Part shown: piece after piece, positions 9,232 through 17,158 of the stretch
Position numbering within the stretch: position 1 is the first letter of the stretch
Layout: the number at the start of each line of letters is the position of its first letter
From: Iphinoe sp. HA4291-MV1
GTDB taxonomy: Bacteria; Cyanobacteriota; Cyanobacteriia; Cyanobacteriales; Nostocaceae
Length of the DNA stretch: 64,000 nt
Reading direction: 5' to 3'
Assembly (NCBI GenBank): GCA_019359415.1
Contig: JAHHHH010000028.1
Span: 1 to 64,000 of the forward strand
The notes under the pieces: model-generated
Databases searched by the model: none
What the model was told of the DNA's origin: nothing
What the model saw: the letters and a program-made list of their open reading frames with translations, nothing else
Translations under genes and position numbers: made by a program

Positions 9232-10686
9232 TTGGAACAAAAACAAGTGTTGAAAAAAGTATTGATAATTGGGGGTAGCGCTCTACTGCTTTTGGGCGGA
9301 CCGCTAATAAGTAACGCCTTTGCTCAAACGGTCACTCCTGATGACCTGAAAAAAGTGACAGATGCAGCCGCAGCTGCCCAAACCTCAGGAGATACGGCAT
9401 TTATGCTGTTAGCAGCAGCTTTGGTGTTGTTGATGACACCTGGACTCGCGTTTTTCTATGGTGGATTTGTGCGATCGCGCAACGTCCTCAATACCCTCAT
9501 GATGAGCTTTGTGCTCATGGCGATCGTGGGAGTCACCTGGATTTTGTGGGGCTATAGTCTCGCTTTTGCTCCAGGTAACCCCATCATTGGTGGGTTGCAG
9601 TGGTTGGGTTTGAATGGGGTGGGTACAGAAATAAACAACTACCTGCCAAAGATGGCATACGAAGGGGAAACAGTTATAACTTCTTATACTCTGAACAATT
9701 CAGTTCCCCACTTGGCATTCATGATTTATCAAGCCATGTTTGCCGTCATCACCCCAGCACTCATTTCTGGAGCGATCGCTGAGCGGATGAGCTTCACCGC
9801 TTACTCTTTGTTTGTGCTGCTGTGGTCAATGTTTGTTTACGCTCCCCTAGCACACATGGTATGGGCTAAAGGTGGATTGTTGGGCTTGTACGGTGGTTGG
9901 GGTGCCCTAGACTTTGCTGGCGGCACAGTTGTCCACATCAGCTCTGGTGTTTCTGCTCTCGTAGCAGCCATGTTTCTCAAATCTCGGAAAACCTATCCCG
10001 ATCGTCTCAGCCCTCCTCACAACGTTCCCTTTATTTTACTGGGTGCAGGCTTACTGTGGTTTGGTTGGTTTGGCTTCAACGCTGGCAGTGCCTTGGCTTC
10101 TGGTGGATTAGCAGCAACCGCTTTCGTTAACACCAATACTGGTGCGGCAGCTGCTACTTTAACCTGGCTAATCCTAGAAAAGGTATTGCGGGGGAAATCA
10201 ACGGCAGTCGGAGCAGCTACAGGAGCAGTTGCAGGCTTGGTAGGCATTACTCCAGCCGCAGGATTTGTCCCACCGCTAGCAGCGATTCTCATAGGTAGCA
10301 TTACCGCTGTTGCTTGCTTTTATGCTATTAGCTTTAAGCACAAATTACGAATTGACGATGCCTTAGATACATTTCCCGTGCATGGCATAGGCGGTACAGT
10401 GGGTGCAATTCTCACAGGCGTATTTGCTGCGAAAGTCGTCAATTCAGGAGGTGCAGATGGTTTGTTGTTTGGCAATTCTCGTCAAGTGATTACACAAATC
10501 GGAGCAATTGCTGTTGCCTACATCATCGCTGCAGCTGGTACCTGGGTTATTTTGAAAGTCCTAGATGTCACGGTTGGTTTGCGAGTTAAAGATGAAGCCG
10601 AACTACAAGGTTTGGATATCAACGAACATGGGGAAGAAGGTTATAACGAGGAGTTTGGAGACCAGATCAATGTCAGCAGCAAGTAG
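9232..10686 (+). CDS. amt: Ammonium transporter (Amt family), second copy
   Basis: A 484-residue Amt channel with a cleavable signal peptide (hydrophobic to about residue 30, then SNAFAQ). It has FFYGGFVRSRNVLNTLMMS, the canonical second-helix signature, AGGTVVHISSGVSALVAA with a pore His, GWFGFNAGSA, and DALDTFPVHGIGGTVGAIL with the second His. The tail GLDINEHGEEGY matches the first copy's regulatory tail. It is closer to the bacterial AmtB/Amt1 type than the upstream copy, so the pair are diverged paralogues and not a recent duplication. The start codon is TTG at 9232; no good ribosome-binding site is visible. A candidate NtcA box is upstream. Confidence 0.94.
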   Translation: MEQKQVLKKVLIIGGSALLLLGGPLISNAFAQTVTPDDLKKVTDAAAAAQTSGDTAFMLLAAALVLLMTPGLAFFYGGFVRSRNVLNTLMMSFVLMAIVGVTWILWGYSLAFAPGNPIIGGLQWLGLNGVGTEINNYLPKMAYEGETVITSYTLNNSVPHLAFMIYQAMFAVITPALISGAIAERMSFTAYSLFVLLWSMFVYAPLAHMVWAKGGLLGLYGGWGALDFAGGTVVHISSGVSALVAAMFLKSRKTYPDRLSPPHNVPFILLGAGLLWFGWFGFNAGSALASGGLAATAFVNTNTGAAAATLTWLILEKVLRGKSTAVGAATGAVAGLVGITPAAGFVPPLAAILIGSITAVACFYAISFKHKLRIDDALDTFPVHGIGGTVGAILTGVFAAKVVNSGGADGLLFGNSRQVITQIGAIAVAYIIAAAGTWVILKVLDVTVGLRVKDEAELQGLDINEHGEEGYNEEFGDQINVSSK

Positions 10687-10817
10687 TAGGATTGATCAGC
10701 GTATACATCTAGGTCAAAGATGTGGTAATTTTCACTACTCATGTTTACTCTTGCAAAAACTTTTCCAATCTGGGTATTTTTCTTCAAACTGTCTTTGGGG
10801 AGGCGATCGCTATTCCA

Positions 10818-10989
10818 CAACAAGCTGTCGTTAGGAATGCACAAGTTGTCGTTAGATCACAACAAGCTGTCGTTAGGAATGCACAAGCTGTCGTTAGATC
10901 ACAACAAGTTGTCGTTAGGAATGCACAAGTTGTCGTTAGATCACAACAAGCTGTCGTTACATCTCAACAAGTTGTCGTTACGACACAAT
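10818..10989 (+). repeat. 21-bp tandem repeat, locus A (8 units)
   Basis: Eight 21-bp units built on CAAGCTGTCGTTA alternate between two spacer variants (GGAATGCA and GATCACAA). The array begins just after a HIP1 octamer followed by TATTCCACAA. Because 21 is a multiple of three, two frames stay open (7-residue repeats reading QQAVVRN or HNKLSLG), but no start or ribosome-binding site makes a protein convincing. A sister array with the same unit and the same HIP1 flank lies at 58863-59010 on the other strand. Confidence 0.85.
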
Positions 10990-11020
10990 AATTTACAGCC
11001 ATTTTCAAATGCGTGGAATA

Positions 11021-11432
11021 CGGGTATTGTAGGGGCACAATATATTCATTAGTATCAACTTAACTTCAAGCTTTGATTTCACGTTAATTTGACCCCACCC
11101 CCTACCCCTCCCCTTAGTAAGGGGCTACGGTGTACACACCGGATCGCTTTTTACCTCACCCTCGCTTTAGGGTGCGCTAAAATCTTTCCCTCTCCGAACT
11201 CGCGGAGAGGGATGCCCGAAGGGCAGGGTGAGGTTCCGAAGGATTTTTGAGCAACTCGATGACTTGTGTGTACACCGTAGTTACTAAGGGGAGGGGTGGT
11301 TTTGGCGCAAGACAAAACCGGGGTGGGGTTATGCGACAATTGTGAACGAGTACAATATGGCATAATGTAACGTTCTTGACTTAGGTTTCAGCTTAAGTTG
11401 ACACGCATGAATATATTGTGCCCCTACACCCG
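11021..11432. mobile_element. 412-bp nested palindrome, MITE-like element
   Basis: The outer arms include a perfect 22-base inverted repeat (TGTAGGGGCACAATATATTCAT at 11028-11049 versus 11407-11428), continuing inward with diverged arms (TATCAACTTAA / TTAAGTTGACA). Inside it is a second inverted pair (CCCTCCCCTTAGTAA...CTACGGTGTACACAC against GTGTGTACACCGTAGTTACTAAGGGGAGGG), and inside that CCTCACCCT / AGGGTGAGG and CCCTCTCCG / CGGAGAGGG. It has no transposase. The right half shares long stretches with the element at 62231-62400, so the centre probably grew by insertion of one palindrome into another. Confidence 0.7.
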
Positions 11433-11810
11433 TGGTCTACCGAAGTAAAAAACGCTGTAATGTTTCTACTTGTGAAAGTCTTGAAAAGCGCATTAAGTAT
11501 GAGAAAATTTAACCATCGCTCTTCTTATTCCAAAATTGTTTAGTTAATAAGGTGGGCACTGCTCACAATGTAAAAATAGCAGTTTTAGCGAACGGTAAGC
11601 AGTGCCCAATGCCCTTCTCCTAAGGGAGACGTCGGTGCAGCGCTGGTCTCACCAGATACCTCTGTCGGGAAACCCTCATCAAGTACTGGCTCCCCTACAA
11701 AAATTGCAATAAATCAACTGGTGCAAAATGTAAGCAAAGAGATTCTTCGCGCTTTGCGTCTTTGCGCGAGAAAATAAGAAATGGCAATTTGAAACGAAAG
11801 AGAAAAAACA
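11433..11810. other. Spacer upstream of ispH
   Basis: No gene seen. It holds an inverted pair TGGGCACTGCT (about 11553) and AGCAGTGCCCA (about 11598), and a patch (CCTAAGGGAGACGTCGG...GGAAACCC) of a kind of dispersed repeat also seen near 52580 and 55740. The ispH promoter must lie here, but I could not assign it. Confidence 0.5.
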
Positions 11811-13019
11811 ATGGATACCAAAGCTTTTAAACGTTCACTCCAACATTCAGAAAATTATCATCGTAAAGGATTTGGTCACCAAGCAGAAGTCGCGACTCAG
11901 TTGCAGTCTGAGTATCAAAGCAATTTAATTCAGGAAATTCGCAATAACAACTATACTCTGCAAAAGGGAGACATTACCATCCACTTAGCACAAGCCTTTG
12001 GCTTTTGTTGGGGTGTAGAACGTGCTGTAGCAATGGCTTATGAAACCCGCAAACACTTCCCCACTGAACACGTTTGGATTACGAATGAGATTATTCACAA
12101 TCCTTCTGTCAATCAGCGTATCCTGGAAATGGAAGTAGGATTTATTCCCGTAGAAGGAGGTCAAAAAGACTTTTCTGTTGTTGATTCTGGAGATGTTGTT
12201 ATTTTACCTGCTTTCGGAGCAAGTGTTCAAGAAATGCAGTTGCTGAACGATAAAGGTTGCAAAATTGTTGATACAACTTGCCCTTGGGTTGCTAAGGTTT
12301 GGAATACTGTTGAGAAGCACAAAAAAGTCGATTACACATCAATTATTCACGGCAAATATAAGCATGAAGAAACCATCGCTACAAGTTCCTTTGCAGGGAA
12401 ATATCTGATTGTGCTGAATATGCAGCAAGCAGAATATGTTGCTGACTACATTTTGAATGGAGGAAACCGGGAGGAATTCTTAGCAAAATTTAGTAAAGCT
12501 TGCTCTGTTGGATTTGACCCTGATAAAGATTTAGAACAGGTTGGCATTGCTAACCAAACCACGATGCTCAAAAGTGAAACTGAGCAAATTGGAAAACTCT
12601 TTGAGCGGACGATGATGAAAAAGTATGGTCCCACTGAGTTGAATCAGCATTTCCAAAGCTTCAACACCATTTGTGATGCAACTCAAGAACGTCAAGATGC
12701 GATGTTGGAGTTAGTACAACAAAAGCTAGATTTAATGATAGTCATTGGCGGGTTTAATTCATCAAATACGACACAATTACAACAGATTGCAATCGAGCGA
12801 GAAATTCCTTCTTATCACATCGATAGAGAAGCGCGAATTTTGTCTGGAAATCGGATTGAACATCGACAATTGAATGGTGATTTGAAAATCACAGAAAACT
12901 GGTTACCAGATGGAGAAATTGTCGTAGGAATTACGTCTGGTGCGTCTACACCGGATAAGGTTGTGGAAGATGTGATTGAAAAGATTTTGGAATTAAAGGC
13001 GACAGCGGCGGTAGTTTAG
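11811..13019 (+). CDS. ispH: 4-hydroxy-3-methylbut-2-enyl diphosphate reductase
   Basis: The last enzyme of the plastid-type MEP pathway, making IPP and DMAPP with electrons from ferredoxin. The 402-residue protein is the long cyanobacterial and plant form, with about 50 extra N-terminal residues compared with E. coli LytB. The three [4Fe-4S]-binding cysteines are visible: Cys66 in GFCWGVERA, Cys157 in DTTCPWV, and Cys288 in NTICDAT. Substrate-binding His and Glu residues occur in NEIIHNP and [17 protein letters not shown] near the end is the family's diphosphate site. The gene is monocistronic and followed by two hairpins that could end transcription. Confidence 0.96.
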   Translation: MDTKAFKRSLQHSENYHRKGFGHQAEVATQLQSEYQSNLIQEIRNNNYTLQKGDITIHLAQAFGFCWGVERAVAMAYETRKHFPTEHVWITNEIIHNPSVNQRILEMEVGFIPVEGGQKDFSVVDSGDVVILPAFGASVQEMQLLNDKGCKIVDTTCPWVAKVWNTVEKHKKVDYTSIIHGKYKHEETIATSSFAGKYLIVLNMQQAEYVADYILNGGNREEFLAKFSKACSVGFDPDKDLEQVGIANQTTMLKSETEQIGKLFERTMMKKYGPTELNQHFQSFNTICDATQERQDAMLELVQQKLDLMIVIGGFNSSNTTQLQQIAIEREIPSYHIDREARILSGNRIEHRQLNGDLKITENWLPDGEIVVGITSGASTPDKVVEDVIEKILELKATAAVV

Positions 13020-13126
13020 AAGAACTCCACTTCCATCCCCTAATAATATCTGCCAATTTGGCAACAACTCCAATGAGGGAAAAGTATTATATCAATCAGT
13101 CATCTTTAGTTTGACGACTCATACCA

Positions 13127-13155
13127 AGCCCAGCTTTAAAGCTGGTGCTTTTATT
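13127..13155 (+). terminator. Likely ispH terminator
   Basis: A 16-base perfect palindrome (CCAGCTTTAAAGCTGG at 13130-13145), extended by AAGC/GCTT with one bulged base and followed by a T-rich run. It lies about 110 bases beyond the ispH stop. Confidence 0.55.
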
Positions 13156-13204
13156 TTGTGTGGACTTGTGATCACAGTCACATACCTCACAGACGCAAAT
13201 CAAT

Positions 13205-13238
13205 GCGATAGCCCTTGGCGGGCGCTTTGCGCCATCGC
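13205..13238. repeat. HIP1-type palindromic repeat
   Basis: GCGATAGCCC...GCGCCATCGC forms a stem typical of the dispersed palindromes found throughout this window, whose ends are HIP1 or near-HIP1 octamers. Confidence 0.55.
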
Positions 13239-13278
13239 ACGCAATTATCGGAATCATCCAATTTGATACGTAACAGCC

Positions 13279-13304
13279 AAGCCCCTAATTACATGGGGCT
13301 TTTT
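13279..13304 (+). terminator. Rho-independent-type terminator
   Basis: AAGCCCC and GGGGCTT pair around a 9-base loop and run into TTTT. It may back up the first hairpin after ispH, or end a short non-coding transcript from this spacer. Confidence 0.55.
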
Positions 13305-13524
13305 CTTGCACCCAAATACGCTTCTCTTGTATCAGTTATAACTTCTGGTTCAGTTTTTTCACAATACCAACTGGTGCGTTCTCAGCGCCTGTGTGGTTCA
13401 ACTTAATTTGTCCCCTGGTAAGAGGCATTGTACCGAAATTGCAATAATAATCAAACTACGGCTCGCCACTGTGAATTTCCAATTGTACCACCGCAAGATC
13501 GAGGACAATGTAGTCACAGAAAAT

Positions 13525-13690
13525 GGGCAAGGGGCAAGGGGCAAGGGGCAAGGGGCAAGGGGCAAGGGGCAAGGGGCAAGGGGCAATGCTCGATTCACAG
13601 TTCCTAGTTCCTAGTTCCCAGATCTCAGTTCCCAATGCCCAATGCCCGATGCCCGATGCCCAATTCCCAATTCCCCATTCCCAATGAAAC
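13525..13690. repeat. Heptamer STRR arrays (GGGCAAG and relatives)
   Basis: Nine GGGCAAG heptamers run from 13525 to 13587. A second, mixed block (CCTAGTT, CCCAATG, CCCGATG, CCCAATT) follows from about 13602 to 13685. This is the classic cyanobacterial STRR pattern. Both strands stay open as apparent short proteins, which are artefacts. Confidence 0.9.
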
Positions 13691-13926
13691 CACCCTGCTG
13701 TTCCTCTGGCAACAAAGGGTTTTCACTAAGTATTTTTTCCTACTATAAGAGTGGTTTTTAGTGAAACAATTGCCCTTTTTTCAAAAAAAATCCTGAAATC
13801 TATATAAATTAATGGTTTCATCTGTTCACTTCAGCCTCGGACACTTTAGAATGATTCATTGAAAAGTCGAGCCTATGGGAATTACAGCCGCCTTAGGCAT
13901 AAATACTCAAAAAAGCCGACTTTTGT

Positions 13927-13972
13927 AAATCTCTAAACAGAGATTTAAGTAACGATGCATCAAAAATGCATC
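13927..13972 (+). promoter_or_regulatory. Two hairpins in the leader of the HU gene
   Basis: AAATCTCT/AGAGATTT (13927-13946) and GATGCAT/ATGCATC (13954-13972) are two perfect stem-loops 36-80 bases before the HU start. A weak promoter (TTCACT, 16 bases, TAGAAT) can be drawn near 13830-13852. The hairpins could control mRNA stability or translation, but this is inferred from position only. Confidence 0.35.
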
Positions 13973-14008
13973 TACACACAATCTCAAGTAAACCTTAAGG
14001 AGTTTGAC

Positions 14009-14293
14009 ATGAACAAAGGTGAATTGGTTGATGCCGTAGCAGAAAAGGCTAGTGTTACCAAAAAGCAAGCTGATGCCGTCTTAACTGCAGCTTTGGAAAC
14101 CATTATCGAAGCAGTTTCCTCTGGCGATAAAGTCACATTGGTGGGATTTGGCTCATTTGAATCACGGGAACGTAAAGCCCGTGAAGGTCGTAATCCCAAA
14201 ACTAATGAGAAGATGGAAATTCCGGCGACGAAGGTTCCTGCCTTCTCTGCTGGAAAACTCTTCAGAGAAAAGGTTGCACCCCCAAAATCTTAG
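14009..14293 (+). CDS. hup: HU-family DNA-binding protein
   Basis: A 94-residue histone-like protein that bends and compacts DNA. It starts MNKGELVDAVAEKA and carries the HU arm signature GFGSFESRERKAREGRNPKT at about 46-65, ending in PAFSAGKLFREKV. The ATG at 14009 is chosen because AAGGAG lies 6 bases upstream; an in-frame ATG 18 codons earlier lacks such a site and would add residues unlike the family. Its leader contains two hairpins. The next gene starts 26 bases downstream on the same strand, so the two may be co-transcribed, although their roles are unrelated. Confidence 0.95.
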   Translation: MNKGELVDAVAEKASVTKKQADAVLTAALETIIEAVSSGDKVTLVGFGSFESRERKAREGRNPKTNEKMEIPATKVPAFSAGKLFREKVAPPKS

Positions 14294-14319
14294 GTTGTCA
14301 CCGAGGTCACTCTTTTTCT

Positions 14320-15384
14320 ATGCAGCAACCAGCACACGGGGGAAATTTAGCCTGGGCAGCAGCACTAGCTGGCTGTCCCCCAAGTGCTATTCTGGATTTT
14401 TCTGCAAGCATTAGCCCTTTGGGACCACCAAAGAGTGCAATAGCGGCAATTGAGTCCCAATTGAGTCATCTCAAGAATTATCCAGATCCTGATTATCGTG
14501 AACTGAGACTTGCTCTCAGTCACTTTCATCAACTGCCTCCTGAGTGGATTTTGCCGGGTAATGGTTCGGCAGAATTACTTTCTCTAGCAGGTAGGGAATT
14601 AGCACAGTTAGCCGCAACAGCTTTGATAACTCCAGCCTTTGGCGACTACTACAGGGCGCTAGCGGCATACCACGCTGAGGTACTGGAGTTTCCTTTGTCA
14701 TTGGTTATGACTGATTTGTCATGGATTTTTGACAAAGGACAAAGGACAAAGGACGGACTATTGCTGAATAACCCCCACAACCCATCGGGAATATTATTCT
14801 CGCGGGAGGCCATTCTGCCATACCTAAAGGAATTTGCTTTGGTGGTGGTGGATGAAGCTTTTATGGATTTTCTGCCCCCAGAAGAAGAACAAAGCCTAAT
14901 ACAAGTCGTGCAGGAATATCCAAACTTAGTGATCTTGCGATCGCTGACTAAGTTCTACAGTTTGCCCGGTTTGCGACTAGGATATGCGATCGCTCACCCT
15001 GAGTGTTTGCGGCGCTGGCAGTTGTGGCGCAACCCCTGGCCCGTAAACACCCTGGCAGCAGCAGCAGCTGTCGCTGTCCTCCAGGATAAAGAGTTTCAGG
15101 AACAGACTTGGGCATGGCTACCACCGACCCGAGACCAACTCTTCGGTGGTTTAGCCTCAATACCCGGATTGCAACCCTTGCAAAGTGCTGCTAATTTTTT
15201 ACTCGTTGAATCACAGCAATCGAGTTCGCAGTTGCAGCAAAAATTACTCAAGCATCACCAGATTTTCATTCGTGATTGTCTGAGTTTTCCGGAACTTGGC
15301 GATAGGTATTTCCGAGTAGCCGTACGCTCTTGGTCAGATAACCAGCGCTTACTAGAAGCACTATCATTAGTCATTAGTCATTAA
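14320..15384 (+). CDS. cobD: L-threonine-O-3-phosphate decarboxylase-like aminotransferase
   Basis: A 354-residue class I/II PLP enzyme of the CobD (CobC) group, which makes (R)-1-amino-2-propanol phosphate for cobalamin. The start HGGNLAWAAALAGCP and LDFSASISPLGPP are characteristic, and the PLP Lys is K211 in SLTKFYSLPGLRLGY, with NNPHNPSG and VVVDEAFMDF before it. Two oddities: residues 138-145 (DKGQRTKD) are encoded by GGACAAA heptamers (nt 14731-14754), and the last codons and stop lie in a TTAGTCA heptamer tract, so STRR repeats have entered the gene without breaking the frame. A histidinol-phosphate aminotransferase role is the main alternative. Confidence 0.85.
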   Translation: MQQPAHGGNLAWAAALAGCPPSAILDFSASISPLGPPKSAIAAIESQLSHLKNYPDPDYRELRLALSHFHQLPPEWILPGNGSAELLSLAGRELAQLAATALITPAFGDYYRALAAYHAEVLEFPLSLVMTDLSWIFDKGQRTKDGLLLNNPHNPSGILFSREAILPYLKEFALVVVDEAFMDFLPPEEEQSLIQVVQEYPNLVILRSLTKFYSLPGLRLGYAIAHPECLRRWQLWRNPWPVNTLAAAAAVAVLQDKEFQEQTWAWLPPTRDQLFGGLASIPGLQPLQSAANFLLVESQQSSSQLQQKLLKHHQIFIRDCLSFPELGDRYFRVAVRSWSDNQRLLEALSLVISH

Positions 15385-15481
15385 GGACAAAGGACAATTG
15401 ACATAGAAGCCAAAACCGTGCCGCAGGCATAGGGCTTCGGGTTAGGGTAGGACAATTGACGAAAGACCAAGGACAGATAAC
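15385..15481. repeat. 12-bp direct repeat flanking a 46-bp insert
   Basis: AGGACAATTGAC occurs at 15391-15402 and again at 15449-15460. The 46 bases between include GAAGCC...GGCTTC, a small inverted pair. The arrangement looks like a short insertion into a heptamer tract with target duplication, or simple slippage. Confidence 0.4.
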
Positions 15482-16993
15482 GTGACTATTGACTACGATG
15501 TAGTGATTATTGGTGGCAGTTTAGCGGCACGCTACGCTGCCAAGCGTGCTTCTCAACTAAGAGCCAAGGTTGCTTTGGTAGAACCAATCACAAACGGTGC
15601 GTTTAACTTTGTTAACGCACCTTATGAATTCATTTATCATCATGCTCTGGGTCACACGAGCAACCTTGCCAAGCAACTGGGTGACGCAGCACTACTTGGG
15701 CTTCATACCTCATGTGCTGATACCAAAGAAAAATGTCAAATTTCTGTAGATATGCATCAGGCAATGCTGTATGCTCATAGCGTTGTTTCCAATCTCCAAG
15801 AGGAGCATTCACTCCCCGTCCTGGCAGCTCTTGGAGTGGATGTCATCGTAGGCAATGGTCAATTTCAATCGTCACCCCATCTTTCATTTGCCGTTAATGA
15901 GCGATTGGGCTTTAGCCCACCGCCCTTCGGGCGATCGCTATGTGCACGCACCTATTTACTTGCAACGGGTTCTCGTCCGGCAATTCCAGAAATTGAAGGA
16001 TTACAAAGAACTGGCTTTCTGACCATATCTCAGATTTGGCAATCCCTAAACAGTTCTACACCTCCTAAACAGTGGGTCATTCTTGGTGGTGTACCCCAAA
16101 GCATCGAACTAGCTCAAACTCTAGCACGGTTTGGTTACGATGTAACGCTGGTTGTGGAACATCGCAATCTTCTTCCCAATGTTGACTCAGAAATCGCCCA
16201 ACTGCTTTGCAGTCTGTTAGAAGCAGAAGGTGTGCGCGTCTTCATCAAAACATTAATCACTCAGGTGAGAAAAATTGAAGATAAAAAATGGCTTCAGGTG
16301 GGGGATAAAGCAATTGAAACAGATGAAATCGTCGTAGCAACGGCACAACAGCCAAATATTGAATCCTTAAATTTGGCTGCGGTAGACGTTAAATGGAATC
16401 AGCGTCGTTTACTCGTAAATAACAAACTACAAACGACAAATCCCCGCATTTGGGCTTGTGGTGATGTGATTGGTGGTTTTGAATTAGCCAATATTGCTAA
16501 CTATGAAGCAAGAATAGCCCTGCAAAATGCGCTCTTTTTCCCGAGGCTGAAAGTCAATTATCGGCATATTCCTTGGGCAGTATTTACTAACCCGATGTTT
16601 GCACAAGTCGGTTTAACAGAGGCGCAAGCCAAACGTCAATACAGTTCTGATGAAGTTATGATTTTGCGGCAGTTTTTTAAAACACTTTGTGCAGCCCAAA
16701 TCCGAGACGAAACTACGGGTATCTGTAAACTCATTGTCCTACGCAATGGGGAAATTTTGGGAGCTTCGGTTTTAGGTGCACAAGCAACAGAGTTAATTAA
16801 TGTCATTGCTTTAGCGATCGCTCAAAAAATCAAAGTCAATTTACTAGAAAATTTAGCTCCTTTGTATCCTAGTTTTTCAGAGATTTTTGAGCAAATTGTA
16901 CGAGAGTGGAAACAGCAAAAATTGAATAGTAATATTGCTTGGCAAGACTGGTTGGAAAGCTTTTTTCACTTTCGACGCAATTGGAATTTATAA
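15482..16993 (+). CDS. FAD-dependent pyridine nucleotide-disulfide oxidoreductase relative lacking the disulfide
   Basis: A 503-residue two-dinucleotide-binding flavoprotein with the fold of dihydrolipoamide and mercuric reductases. The FAD motif is VVIIGGSLAARYAA (7-20), the NAD(P) motif is WVILGGVPQSIELAQTLARFG, WACGDVIGG binds FAD, and a dimerisation domain follows. The usual CxxxxC site is replaced (Phe41 and Ala46 in NGAFNFVNAPYE), and the HPxxxE pair near the end reads YPSFSE, so the classical disulfide chemistry is absent. It may be an NAD(P)H-quinone or other oxidoreductase. A HIP1-bounded palindrome at 15901-15938 is translated within the protein (about residues 140-153). The start is GTG at 15482. 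Confidence 0.82.
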   Translation: MTIDYDVVIIGGSLAARYAAKRASQLRAKVALVEPITNGAFNFVNAPYEFIYHHALGHTSNLAKQLGDAALLGLHTSCADTKEKCQISVDMHQAMLYAHSVVSNLQEEHSLPVLAALGVDVIVGNGQFQSSPHLSFAVNERLGFSPPPFGRSLCARTYLLATGSRPAIPEIEGLQRTGFLTISQIWQSLNSSTPPKQWVILGGVPQSIELAQTLARFGYDVTLVVEHRNLLPNVDSEIAQLLCSLLEAEGVRVFIKTLITQVRKIEDKKWLQVGDKAIETDEIVVATAQQPNIESLNLAAVDVKWNQRRLLVNNKLQTTNPRIWACGDVIGGFELANIANYEARIALQNALFFPRLKVNYRHIPWAVFTNPMFAQVGLTEAQAKRQYSSDEVMILRQFFKTLCAAQIRDETTGICKLIVLRNGEILGASVLGAQATELINVIALAIAQKIKVNLLENLAPLYPSFSEIFEQIVREWKQQKLNSNIAWQDWLESFFHFRRNWNL

Positions 16994-17013
16994 TTAATAA
17001 TATAGATACACAT

Positions 17014-17112
17014 ATATAGCAATCCTAAATGATTCGTGAAAAAATACTGTTAAGAGTTAAGCGTTCCCTGCCCTCGTGAGTCAATTTACAATCTCATTTA
17101 GGACTGCTATAT
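17014..17112. mobile_element. 99-bp MITE-like element with 19-bp terminal inverted repeats
   Basis: ATATAGCAATCCTAAATGA at 17014-17032 is matched, with one mismatch, by the complement of 17094-17112. There is no coding capacity. It fills the space between the flavoprotein gene and the Uma2 gene. Confidence 0.7.
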
Positions 17113-17158
17113 TTATATTCCTTGAATTCCTGAACTCCTAATTTAAAAGGTGATTGCC

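Noticed and set aside
10818-10989. CRISPR array
   Set aside because: The 21-bp units are contiguous without unique spacers, and no cas genes are present.
10722-11052. Open frames of 89 and 103 codons through the 21-bp repeats at locus A
   Set aside because: Several frames are open only because 21 is divisible by three and the repeat lacks stops. No ribosome-binding site or conserved protein sequence supports a gene.
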